Shown here one piece after another: positions 46,887 to 58,858 of a stretch of 64,000 nucleotides of DNA; positions within the stretch are counted from its first letter, which is position 1; the number at the start of each line of letters is the position of its first letter. This DNA comes from a bacterium. Lineage in GTDB: Bacteria; Oederibacteriota; Muellerivitia; Muellerivitales; Muellerivitaceae. The DNA is taken from positions 21,983 through 85,982 of the forward strand of contig DASZRK010000049.1 in assembly GCA_035549195.1 (NCBI GenBank), in the 5' to 3' direction. Under the pieces are notes generated by a model that had not been told where the DNA came from, made no database searches, and saw only the letters and a list, made by a program, of their open reading frames with translations. A program made the position numbers and the translations under genes.

Positions 46887-47522
46887 TTAGAGGGCCTCTT
46901 TCAGGGCCTTGGCGGCGGAAAAAGGGTCCTTGGCCTCGGTGATGGCCCGCACCACCGCCACCCGGGTGGCCCCGGCCCCCAGGACCTCAGGCAAGTTACC
47001 CGGGTCGATCCCGCCAATGGCGAAGAATGGGATCTTGGGTCCCAAGGCCGCCACTTGTCGGACATAACGAAGGCCTACCGCCTGACGGCCCGCCTTGGTG
47101 GGGGTCGCATGGACCGGCCCCACCCCGATGTAATCGGCCCCGGATTTGAGGGCCCGCTTCGCTTCGGAAAGGGCATGGGTGGAAAGCCCGATGAGCATGT
47201 CCTTCCCCACCAACTTCCTCACTTGATCCACCGGCAGATCATCCTGGCCCACATGAACACCATCGGCTTTCGAGAGAATGGCGATGTCGGGCCTGTTGTT
47301 CACGACGAAGAGTTTCTTGCGGCGACGGGTCAAGATCCGGAACCGGTGGGCTGCTTCGAGCAATCGGGAATCGCTCAAGGTGTAATCGCGGAGTTGGAGG
47401 ATGTCCACCCCACCCTTAAGGGCCGCCTCGGCAATGCGGTAGGACATTGGGGGGTTCTTAGTGCCGACGCCCATGACCAAATAAAGTCTGGCCCGGGTTA
47501 AACGAGCACGAAGGGGATCCAT
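46887..47522 (-). CDS. thiE: Thiamine phosphate synthase
   Basis: 211 residues, TIM barrel. ILQLRDYTLSD, VNNRPDIA, DGVHVGQDDLP, GLSTH, DYIGVGPVHATPTKAG and FAIGGI are the conserved ThiE segments binding the thiazole phosphate and HMP-PP. Joins both halves of thiamine. Starts 6 bases after the thiG stop; last gene of the thiS-thiG-thiE set. ThiC, ThiD and ThiH/ThiO are not in the window. Confidence 0.93.
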   Translation of the reverse strand: MDPLRARLTRARLYLVMGVGTKNPPMSYRIAEAALKGGVDILQLRDYTLSDSRLLEAAHRFRILTRRRKKLFVVNNRPDIAILSKADGVHVGQDDLPVDQVRKLVGKDMLIGLSTHALSEAKRALKSGADYIGVGPVHATPTKAGRQAVGLRYVRQVAALGPKIPFFAIGGIDPGNLPEVLGAGATRVAVVRAITEAKDPFSAAKALKEAL

Positions 47523-47528
47523 TGGATC

Positions 47529-48323
47529 TTAAAAATCTTTTTGGGGTGTCGAAGCCTGGGCGTAGAGCTTCTTGGGGATACGGCCCGCCAGGTAGGAAAG
47601 GCGCCCCGCCTCGGTGGCCTGCCGCATGGCGTGGGCCATCTTGAGGGGGTCCTTGGCGTGGGCGATGGCGGTGTTCAGGAGCACCGCGACCACCCCCAGT
47701 TCCATGGCCACCGCCACATCGGAGGCGCTTCCCACGCCCGCGTCGATGAGCACGGGGCACTTCAGCTTCTCGAGGATGATCCGGATGTTGTTGGGGTTCA
47801 GCACCCCCTGGCCCGACCCGATGGGCGAACCCGCGGGCATGACGGCATGGGCTCCGGCCTGTTCCAACTTCTGGGCCATGACCGGATCGTCCGAGGTATA
47901 GGTCATGACGGTGAATCCTTCCTTCACCAGTTCCTTGGTGGCTTCCAAAGTGGCGATGGGATCCGGCAAGAGGGTCTTTTCATCGTAGAGCACTTCCAGC
48001 TTCACGAAATCCGACAAGCCCGTGGCCCGGGCCAAGTGGGCCACCCGGATGGCCTCCTCGGCGCTATAACAACCGGCGGTGTTCGGGAGCAGGGTGTATT
48101 TCTTGGGATCGATGAAATCCAGCAGGGTCTTCTCGCCCTTGGCGTTCAGGTTCACCCGGCGCAAAGCCAGGGTGACGATCTCGGTGCCCGAGGCCTCCAG
48201 GCATTCGCCCATCAGTTCGTTGGTGGCGTATTTGCCCGTTCCCACCAAAAGACGGGACGTGAAGGTCTTCCCATTGATCTGATAGGTGTCCTGGGACCTG
48301 ATCTGTTCCAAAGTGGTCGTCAT
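47529..48323 (-). CDS. thiG: Thiazole synthase
   Basis: 264 residues. [15 protein letters not shown], the Lys of [16 protein letters not shown] that forms the imine with deoxyxylulose phosphate, [14 protein letters not shown] and [19 protein letters not shown] identify ThiG. Makes the thiazole ring using sulfur from ThiS thiocarboxylate. I placed the start at 48323 ([10 protein letters not shown]) with GGAG 5-6 bases upstream; the 63 in-frame residues before it come from an inserted repeat and are not ThiG-like. Confidence 0.95.
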   Translation of the reverse strand: MTTTLEQIRSQDTYQINGKTFTSRLLVGTGKYATNELMGECLEASGTEIVTLALRRVNLNAKGEKTLLDFIDPKKYTLLPNTAGCYSAEEAIRVAHLARATGLSDFVKLEVLYDEKTLLPDPIATLEATKELVKEGFTVMTYTSDDPVMAQKLEQAGAHAVMPAGSPIGSGQGVLNPNNIRIILEKLKCPVLIDAGVGSASDVAVAMELGVVAVLLNTAIAHAKDPLKMAHAMRQATEAGRLSYLAGRIPKKLYAQASTPQKDF

Positions 48324-48340
48324 TGGATCTCCATTCTTAT

Positions 48341-48493
48341 GCCTGTCATTGCGGGGGCTAGGCCCCGTATAGGGGGGACCGGTCCTGACTGTGGGAACCT
48401 TAGTTCTAATAAAGCTTGAAAACGGCTTATAGGAACTGGGATCGCCACGTCGTAACCGTCCCGCTATTCGCGGGCCACTCCTCGCGACGACAA
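48341..48493 (-). repeat. Intergenic repeat element between thiS and thiG
   Basis: One end reads GTCATTGCGGGGG, the other (minus strand) GTCGTCGCGAGGAGTGG and GACGTGGCGATCCC, with an internal CCCGCGAATAGCGGG hairpin. It resembles, from memory, the GTCATTGCGAGGAG...GACGTGGCGATCC dispersed element seen in many genomes. It interrupts an otherwise tightly packed thi operon. Confidence 0.55.
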
Positions 48494-48501
48494 CATGTGA
48501 T

Positions 48502-48702
48502 TCATCCCCCACCCACGAATTGAATGAGCTCCACCTGGTCGCCGTCCTGAAGACGGCATTGGGGGCGGTCCTCGTTCTTCACGATCTTGCGGTTGACCTC
48601 GGCCACGACCGTCTCCCGCCGCACGCCCAACCGCTGGATGACCGCGTCCAGGGAAAGACCGTCGTCAAAGAGCTTCTCTTCACCGTTCAAGATGATCTTC
48701 AA
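48502..48702 (-). CDS. thiS: Sulfur carrier protein
   Basis: 66 residues, ubiquitin-like fold ending in the required Gly-Gly (VGGG), which is thiocarboxylated and donates sulfur to Thi[23 protein letters not shown] and [15 protein letters not shown] are typical. The start is a TTG at 48702 with GGAG 5 bases upstream, giving the normal family length; the longer reading from 48741 begins inside a terminator-like hairpin. Confidence 0.92.
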   Translation of the reverse strand: MKIILNGEEKLFDDGLSLDAVIQRLGVRRETVVAEVNRKIVKNEDRPQCRLQDGDQVELIQFVGGG

Positions 48703-48720
48703 GCGTTCTCCAGGTCCAGG

Positions 48721-48751
48721 AAAAAGAAAGGTCCGGGTCACCCCGAACCTG
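48721..48751 (-). terminator. Terminator-like hairpin between the small charged protein gene and thiS
   Basis: Minus-strand AGGTTCGG / CCGGACCT stem with a short loop, followed by TTTCTTTTT. It lies only 19 bases before the thiS start codon. Confidence 0.55.
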
Positions 48752-48782
48752 GCGTCAATTCTTCATTTCTTGTCGGTTTTTT

Positions 48783-49193
48783 TCAAGTACGGTTGCGGAA
48801 CTTGCGCAGGACCCCTTGGAGACGTTCTTCCAGCTCGTTCTCCAGGGGGGTGTTCTCCATGCCCAGCAGGCGGTTCAGGGCGATACGGGTGATGGCGCTT
48901 CCCCGCAGTTCCTTGTCTTCCATCAGGATGCGTTCCAGGAGGCCGATCTGGTTGAAGGTCAGCTTGGAGCTGCGCGGCTTGCCCTCGATCTTGACCCGCT
49001 TCGACTTGGTCCCGGAGGGCCGCCCGGCCTGTTCCCGCATCCGCATGAGCTTGTCGGCCATTTGGTCGGCTTTGGTGCGGACGGGGGCGTTGGGATCCTG
49101 ATTGGAGACCTGGACCGCTTCGTCCTTCTTCTGGCGGAGGGCTTCCAGCCGCCGGATCTGCTTTTCAGCCTGCGTCATTTGCTTTTCTTCCAT
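48783..49193 (-). CDS. Small charged, coiled-coil-like hypothetical protein
   Basis: 136 residues rich in Lys, Arg, Glu and Gln, no signal peptide or membrane segment. Residues 1-30 (QAEKQIRRLEALRQKKDEA) look like a helix or coiled coil; then an Arg/Lys-rich hinge (GTKSKRVKIEGK) and a C-terminal helical part with LTFNQIGLLERILMEDKEL. Not recognised. The ATG at 49193 follows an AGGGGGG site; starts at 49217 and 49178 are also possible. It is separated from thiS by a terminator-like hairpin, so it need not belong to thiamine synthesis. Confidence 0.6.
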   Translation of the reverse strand: MEEKQMTQAEKQIRRLEALRQKKDEAVQVSNQDPNAPVRTKADQMADKLMRMREQAGRPSGTKSKRVKIEGKPRSSKLTFNQIGLLERILMEDKELRGSAITRIALNRLLGMENTPLENELEERLQGVLRKFRNRT

Positions 49194-49398
49194 CGGGCCC
49201 CCCTGGCTCCATCCCAACCATCTGCTCCGGCCCGCCGGCCCACAAGCCGCAGGCGTGACTTGCTTGTTCCGAGCCTAGGTGCGACGGTAACAGCGGCACC
49301 AAAAGGGGATCGGCACAGGCCCCATCATAAACCCAGACAAAGACCCCGGCAAATGAAGTCACGTTTAAATTGATGAAAAATGGCCGGAGAGGGACCCG

Positions 49399-51645
49399 TC
49401 ACCAAGGATTCAGAGGGACGGTCCTGGGGGATGCCCCATTCTTGGCCGAGTCCTGATCCAGGACCCAGGCCTTTCCCGGGGAATGGTCCGCATGGACCTC
49501 CAAAAGGCTGATGGAGAAGGAGGGGCACTCGAAGTCATAGCGTTGATCCAGCCCCCCCTCGACCATCACCTGGTCGTCCTCGCCGTTGAAGCGGATCTTG
49601 GGCCGCCAGTAGCGGTCGCTCTTGTTGATGAGCATCAGGGTGACGTCCTTGCTCTTCGGGTCCTGGGTGGCATAGGCGGAGACGAGGGATTCCCGGGAGA
49701 CCACGTTCAACATCCTCCCCCGTTTCATTTGGCTCCAAAGCCTCAGGGCCCAATAGGAAGGTCCATCCTCCCAGACCTTTTTGCCGGCCAGGAACATGGA
49801 CAGGCTTCCCTTCAGGTAGATACCCCGCTGGTCCGCCTCCCAAAGCGCTTGGAACATGGCCGCGCCCGCCTGGGTCGTCGGGCTGTCGCCCGGGGTCTTG
49901 AAGGTGATCCCGCCGGTGATGGCGAAAGGAAGATCCAGGTCGGAATTCTCCACCACCCGGTCCTCCAGCCCCACCAAGGTATCGATCTCGTGACGAAGGC
50001 TGTCCTGGAGCGCTTGGGCCGTGACGCTGACCCCCTGCGTCCATCCATAACGGTGCAAGGAAACGCCGTTCACCACGTCCCCGTCGTATTTCAATAAGGG
50101 CGTCACCCAGTCCGATTCCGTATGGGGCGAATCCCCCCCGGTCTCCGGCCCCCAAAGGAGGATGCCGGGTTCCTGGGTCTTGAGCGCGTTGGCGATGGAG
50201 CGGAATCGGTTCAGATAGGCGTAGGAATTGTTCCGGTCGGTCCCCGCATCCGGCTTGAGGTCTTCTTCGCCGCCAATGGCCCAGTAGCGGATACCTGGTT
50301 TCCCATGCGTCCATTTGAAGTAAGCCAGGGCCGCGGAATAGCCCTCCAGGGGAAGGCTCACCATAGGCTCCGCTCCCAGGTCCCGGGCAAAAGTTTCGAA
50401 GGAATGGATCACCCGGACATGATCCTCCTCGCCCATGGGTTCCTCGGGGGCCGCCAGACGCAGGATGCCCAAGTGGAGTGGTTCGACCATGGGACGCATC
50501 TTGGCCAGGTAAGCGTCGAAGAGAGCGGGTGGCAAGGCGGGAAGGACCGCGCCCATGAAGGAGGGACCCATGACACCCTTCTTGGGTTTCAGATCGTCGG
50601 GGACCGGGAAAAGCGACAAGGTCACCGCCTTGCCCTTGGCCGGCAACGCCGCCACCGAGGACACGAACCCCTTCTTCCGTGCGGTGACGACCGTGCGGGT
50701 ATAGATCTTTGAATTCGCGAGGGTGAACCGTCCATCGGCCTCCGTCAGGGTCTCGGCACCCTTGGGCCAAAGGGCGATCTTCGCTCCCGCCAATGGTTTT
50801 TGGTCCGGCCCAAGGACGAGCCCGTTCAAGTCCCTCTTGCCCAGGTAGGTGTTCCCTTGGGTCCCATCCTCGACCAGGGCCGCGTTCAGGTCGTAGGATC
50901 TCTTGAAAGGCACTTCCAGCGTTACCGTCCCCGTCCATTGGGCCAGCGCCCAGGAGCCCGGATCGTCCAGATCCACCCCATTCCCCCCATAGACCATCCG
51001 CAGGATCCGGTTGCCGCTCAGTTCCCCGCCGTCGTCCAACGCCAAGGCCAATCCGAAAGCTTTCCCCGAACCCAACTGAAGACCCTCCAAGAACACGAGG
51101 GGCACGCACCCCTCCAAGATGTAACCCGAGGTGGCCGCCCGGGCGATCAAGCGCACCCCCGGGATCTGGGTGTTCTTATTGAGGCAGAAGGCTTTGGGAT
51201 CCTTACAATCCGTTCCAGGCGAGAAAACCAAGTGATAGTCCTCCCGGGTCAGGAGGGGTTGGTGCTGGGAAGGATCGGTGGCGATAAAAAGCTCCAGACA
51301 ATCCCCATTGGTCAGGGAAAGATTCCCATTGTCGTTCACGACCTTCTTGTTCGTCTTCTTCACAACGGCGCTCAGATAGAGATATTGGTCGTCGTAGGTC
51401 AGGAAGACACGTCCCGAGAAGTCATCCTCACCCTGCCAAAGGCTCTTTCCCTGGATGATCTGGTTTTTCTGGTCGAATCGGAACATGCGGGCGGAGGGCC
51501 AATCCTCCAAGTGCCCGTCCACGCGAATGGGGACCGAGGTCTGGTCGATCGTGAGGGCGGAAGGGGTAGGCGTTTGGGCGAATGCGGAGGTGGCAAAACA
51601 CATATTCATCACCAAGACGCCAAAACAGCAAATCGCGAGATACAT
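49399..51645 (-). CDS. Secreted CBM9-like / carboxypeptidase-regulatory / TIM-barrel protein
   Basis: 748 residues. Signal peptide ending at AFA (23); residues about 33-245 look like a CBM9-type binding domain (VDGHLEDWP; FSGRVFLTYDDQYLYLSAVV; GDCLELFIA); 272-345 is a carboxypeptidase-regulatory-like beta sandwich (GLVLGPDQKPLAGAKIALW); about 360-640 resembles a clan-A (GH44-like) barrel. Where such enzymes have GNEP..W, this reads IGGEEDL (457-463), and where the nucleophile Glu should follow strand seven it reads FAITGGI (about 575). It may therefore be a non-catalytic binding protein. No ECF-type promoter is found upstream. Family assignment of the barrel is tentative. Confidence 0.65.
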   Translation of the reverse strand: MYLAICCFGVLVMNMCFATSAFAQTPTPSALTIDQTSVPIRVDGHLEDWPSARMFRFDQKNQIIQGKSLWQGEDDFSGRVFLTYDDQYLYLSAVVKKTNKKVVNDNGNLSLTNGDCLELFIATDPSQHQPLLTREDYHLVFSPGTDCKDPKAFCLNKNTQIPGVRLIARAATSGYILEGCVPLVFLEGLQLGSGKAFGLALALDDGGELSGNRILRMVYGGNGVDLDDPGSWALAQWTGTVTLEVPFKRSYDLNAALVEDGTQGNTYLGKRDLNGLVLGPDQKPLAGAKIALWPKGAETLTEADGRFTLANSKIYTRTVVTARKKGFVSSVAALPAKGKAVTLSLFPVPDDLKPKKGVMGPSFMGAVLPALPPALFDAYLAKMRPMVEPLHLGILRLAAPEEPMGEEDHVRVIHSFETFARDLGAEPMVSLPLEGYSAALAYFKWTHGKPGIRYWAIGGEEDLKPDAGTDRNNSYAYLNRFRSIANALKTQEPGILLWGPETGGDSPHTESDWVTPLLKYDGDVVNGVSLHRYGWTQGVSVTAQALQDSLRHEIDTLVGLEDRVVENSDLDLPFAITGGITFKTPGDSPTTQAGAAMFQALWEADQRGIYLKGSLSMFLAGKKVWEDGPSYWALRLWSQMKRGRMLNVVSRESLVSAYATQDPKSKDVTLMLINKSDRYWRPKIRFNGEDDQVMVEGGLDQRYDFECPSFSISLLEVHADHSPGKAWVLDQDSAKNGASPRTVPLNPW

Positions 51646-51741
51646 TTAGGCGTTTCTCCATTCCCAACAATTTGCGAACTATCAAACTCATTGTTTCACA
51701 TCATTAAACGCAGAGGTTCACAGACGTTTATTGGTGTCCGA

Positions 51742-52257
51742 TCACGAAAGCACCGGAAATTTCATATGTTCAAACAATTCTTTGAATTTCATTAACTCGG
51801 CCGCGCTTTCAGTATAAACGTCTATGCATTCATTATGACTAGGTCGGATAACGACCTTTCCACCGGGAAAAATTAGAACAACGCCCCAAATAAAATACAA
51901 AGCTAAATCTAACAAACACTCTATTGCATCAATATCTCTGTTATCAAAAATATGAAAGGGGGCATCTAAAATAGTTCGGTCATCTTTCAAAGTTTTTCGA
52001 TAAGCATAAAATAAATTTTGATTTTCACTGCTTGGCCATACTTCCCAATCAGTAATCCAAAAGATTCCATCTTTTCCCGACAAGGAATCTTCAAAGAAAC
52101 TCTTAAGTGATCTCGCAAGGGCCGTTTTTATTCCTGAATCTTTTGGAAGGGTATAAGAAATTTTATTTTTGTATAAATTCAGCAATCCGTCTTCGGTTTG
52201 TGGAAGTTGGTGGTCTTGAAGCCATTTTTCGCCTTCTTTTTTGGCCAATATTTTCAT
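51742..52257 (-). CDS. AT-rich orphan gene, unknown function
   Basis: 171 residues, soluble, acidic-to-neutral, with Trp/Tyr-rich segments (IFWITDWEVWPSSENQNLFYAYRK) and one hydrophobic stretch (LALYFIWGVVLIF) too short to be certain of membrane insertion. No family recognised; the general look (RPSHNECIDVYTES) recalls small immunity or phage-related proteins, but this is weak. GGGAG precedes the ATG. Base composition is clearly more AT-rich than both neighbours, suggesting recent transfer. It stands alone between two intergenic regions. Confidence 0.6.
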   Translation of the reverse strand: MKILAKKEGEKWLQDHQLPQTEDGLLNLYKNKISYTLPKDSGIKTALARSLKSFFEDSLSGKDGIFWITDWEVWPSSENQNLFYAYRKTLKDDRTILDAPFHIFDNRDIDAIECLLDLALYFIWGVVLIFPGGKVVIRPSHNECIDVYTESAAELMKFKELFEHMKFPVLS

Positions 52258-52346
52258 TTATATATCTCCCGAGGATGGTCTCGAGCCACTCAAAATCGGC
52301 GGTTTTTCACTTCTGTATTCAATTCGCCACCATCATAAACCCCTAA

Positions 52347-52378
52347 AACAAAAAAGGCGGACCTTTCGGCCCGCCTTC
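52347..52378 (-). terminator. Terminator after gltBD
   Basis: Minus-strand GGCGG / CCGCC stem with AAGG extensions, then TTTTTTGTTTT, about 45 bases after the gltD stop. Confidence 0.75.
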
Positions 52379-52382
52379 CAAA

Positions 52383-52420
52383 ATTCATAATTCTTAATTC
52401 AAAATTCTGAATTCCAAGCC
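52383..52420. repeat. AATTCTTAATTCAAAATTC-type intergenic repeat
   Basis: AT-rich short repeats of TTCATAATTCTTAATTC and AAAATTCTGAATTC between the gltD stop and its terminator. Related words recur at 61086-61156. Confidence 0.5.
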
Positions 52421-52421
52421 C

Positions 52422-53867
52422 TCAAAGAGGGCTTGGAAGCGTCGTCTCTCCCATTAGGTAAAGGTCCACACCCCGGGCCGCGGCGCGGCCTTCGGCGATG
52501 GCCCAAACGATCAAGGACTGACCCCGGGTCATGTCGCCCGCGGTGAAGACACCCGGAACGTTGGTCATCTTGGTGGCGTTCCCTTTCACGTTCGAGCGCT
52601 GGTCCAGCTCGATCCCCAGCTTCTCGAAGAGGGGGTTCTTTTCCGGCCCCAGGAAACCCATGGCCAAAAGGACCAGATCGGCGGGGAGCTCAAATTCGGT
52701 CCCCGGGATCTCCTTCATCTTCGGCGGGCCACCCGGTTGGGGCTCCCATTCGATCTTCACGCCCTTGAGCTTCTTCACGACCCCGTTCTCACCGATGAAT
52801 TCCTTGGTGGAAACGCTGTAGAGGATCTCACCCCCCTCCTCATGGGCGCCCGCCACGCGGAAGATACGGGCCCATTGGGGCCAGGGATTGTCCGCCGCGC
52901 GTTCGGCGGGCGGTTTGGGAAGGACTTCGAGGGAGGTCACGCTCTTGGCGCCTTGGCGATGGGCGGTGCCGATACAGTCGGCCCCGGTGTCCCCGCCGCC
53001 GATGACGATGACGTGCTTGCCCTTGGCGTGGATCTGGTTCTCGACCTTATCCCCTTCCTGGACCTTATTGGACTGGGGCAGGTATTCCATGGCGAAATGG
53101 ACGCCCTTGAGCTCCCGGCCCGGGACGGGCAGGTTGCGGGCCTGGGTGGCGCCGCCGCAAAGGACAATGGCGTCATAGTTGCTCTTCAGTTCCTCGATGG
53201 GCACGTTATGGCCCACGTTGGCGTTGGTGCGGAACTCGACACCTTCCGCCTCCATCTGCTTCATGCGGCGGTCGATGTGGCGCTTCTCCATCTTGAACTC
53301 GGGGATGCCGTAACGGAGCAACCCGCCGATACGGTCGGCGCGCTCGAACACGGTCACCTTGTGGCCCACCCGGGCCAACTGCTGGGCGCAGGCCAGGCCG
53401 GCGGGGCCGGAGCCCACCACCGCCACCTTCTTGCCCGTGAGCTTCGCCGGGGGCATGGGCTTGACCCAGCCTTCCTGGAAAGCCCGGTCGATGATGGAGA
53501 CCTCGATGGCCTTGATGTTGACGGCCGACTTGTAGACGTCCATCCCCAAGGTGCAGGAATTCTCGCAAGGAGCCGGACAAAGGCGTCCGGTGAATTCGGG
53601 GAAGTTATTGGTGGCGTGAAGGCGCTCAATGGCCTCGGCCCAACGATCGCGGTAAACCAGGTCGTTCCAGTCGGGGATGATGTTGCCCAGGGGGCAGCCC
53701 TGGTGGCAGAAGGGGATGCCGCAATCCATGCAACGGGCGGCCTGGTCCTTCAGATGGGAGGGCTCGAAGGGAAGGACATATTCCTTCCAATCCTTGACCC
53801 GCTCCTCGACCGGGCGCTTGTGGAGATACTCCCGGTCCTGCTCCATGAATCCTGTCGGTTTTCCCAT
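52422..53867 (-). CDS. gltD: Glutamate synthase (NADPH) small subunit
   Basis: 481 residues. The N-terminal Cys cluster [17 protein letters not shown] and the later CPAPCENSC bind two [4Fe-4S] clusters; [19 protein letters not shown] is the FAD motif and [11 protein letters not shown] the NADPH motif; [20 protein letters not shown] closes the FAD site. Passes electrons from NADPH to GltB for glutamate synthesis from glutamine and 2-oxoglutarate. It follows gltB after about 115 bases that hold an inverted repeat. Confidence 0.95.
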   Translation of the reverse strand: MGKPTGFMEQDREYLHKRPVEERVKDWKEYVLPFEPSHLKDQAARCMDCGIPFCHQGCPLGNIIPDWNDLVYRDRWAEAIERLHATNNFPEFTGRLCPAPCENSCTLGMDVYKSAVNIKAIEVSIIDRAFQEGWVKPMPPAKLTGKKVAVVGSGPAGLACAQQLARVGHKVTVFERADRIGGLLRYGIPEFKMEKRHIDRRMKQMEAEGVEFRTNANVGHNVPIEELKSNYDAIVLCGGATQARNLPVPGRELKGVHFAMEYLPQSNKVQEGDKVENQIHAKGKHVIVIGGGDTGADCIGTAHRQGAKSVTSLEVLPKPPAERAADNPWPQWARIFRVAGAHEEGGEILYSVSTKEFIGENGVVKKLKGVKIEWEPQPGGPPKMKEIPGTEFELPADLVLLAMGFLGPEKNPLFEKLGIELDQRSNVKGNATKMTNVPGVFTAGDMTRGQSLIVWAIAEGRAAARGVDLYLMGETTLPSPL

Positions 53868-53889
53868 TTCTTCCTCAATCTAAGATTTT

Positions 53890-53979
53890 CACCACGGAGA
53901 CGCGGAGAGCGCGGAGAAAGGATCTTCGGTTTCCAGCCCAAAAGCCCGACTCCGTGACCTCTGTGCCCTCTGTGGTTCG
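53890..53979. repeat. Imperfect inverted repeat, CACGGAGACGCGGAGA type
   Basis: Left arm ACCACGGAGACGCGGAGAGC (from 53891) and right arm CTCCGTGACCTCTGTGCCCTCTGTGG (53950-53976) are related in inverted orientation. A dispersed intergenic type I recall from other genomes; here it separates gltB from gltD inside the operon. Confidence 0.6.
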
Positions 53980-53983
53980 AATA

Positions 53984-58528
<4,545 letters not shown>

Positions 58529-58596
58529 CGATGTTCTCCTCATCTTGATCTTGAGGTTTCGGAGGCCGCCTTTACGGATCCGGCCTTGTCAGGAGT

Positions 58597-58627
58597 TAAA
58601 AAAAGCGGCCTCTGGAGGGGGCCGCCG
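58597..58627 (-). terminator. Intrinsic terminator in the glgB-gltB gap
   Basis: Minus-strand GCGGCC / GGCCGC perfect stem, nine-base loop, seven T. It could end glgB transcripts, or, since a promoter lies upstream of it, act as an attenuator for gltB. A downstream segment (58562-58573) is nearly complementary to its second arm. Confidence 0.8.
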
Positions 58628-58654
58628 AACAGACTGCCTTTCGTTGGGAGGGCT

Positions 58655-58683
58655 AAATTACAAGAATGACCCTGTATTTTCAA
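58655..58683 (-). promoter_or_regulatory. Possible gltB promoter
   Basis: Minus-strand TTGAAA (58678-58683), 17 bases, TAATTT (58655-58660). Transcription would start near 58648 and reach the terminator hairpin before gltB. The rest of the 315-base gap (58684-58858) shows no gene. Confidence 0.45.
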
Positions 58684-58858
58684 GCAAAGTCCATGCCCAA
58701 GGCCTTGTTGGACCGGTCCAAAGGCCGTCCAAAACCTTGGGAAATGGTAGGGCCGGCGGAAGCGGATTTCGAGAGGCGGCCGCAAGACCAGGAACCGACG
58801 AAATGGTGGGACCATTCCGAAGGACAGCGCCAAAAATGACGGGCAGGTCAGCGAGGGA

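Noticed and set aside
48742..48782. TPP riboswitch ahead of the thi genes
   Set aside because: Only about 40 bases separate the upstream gene from the thiS hairpin, and no CTGAGA core or second helix is visible.
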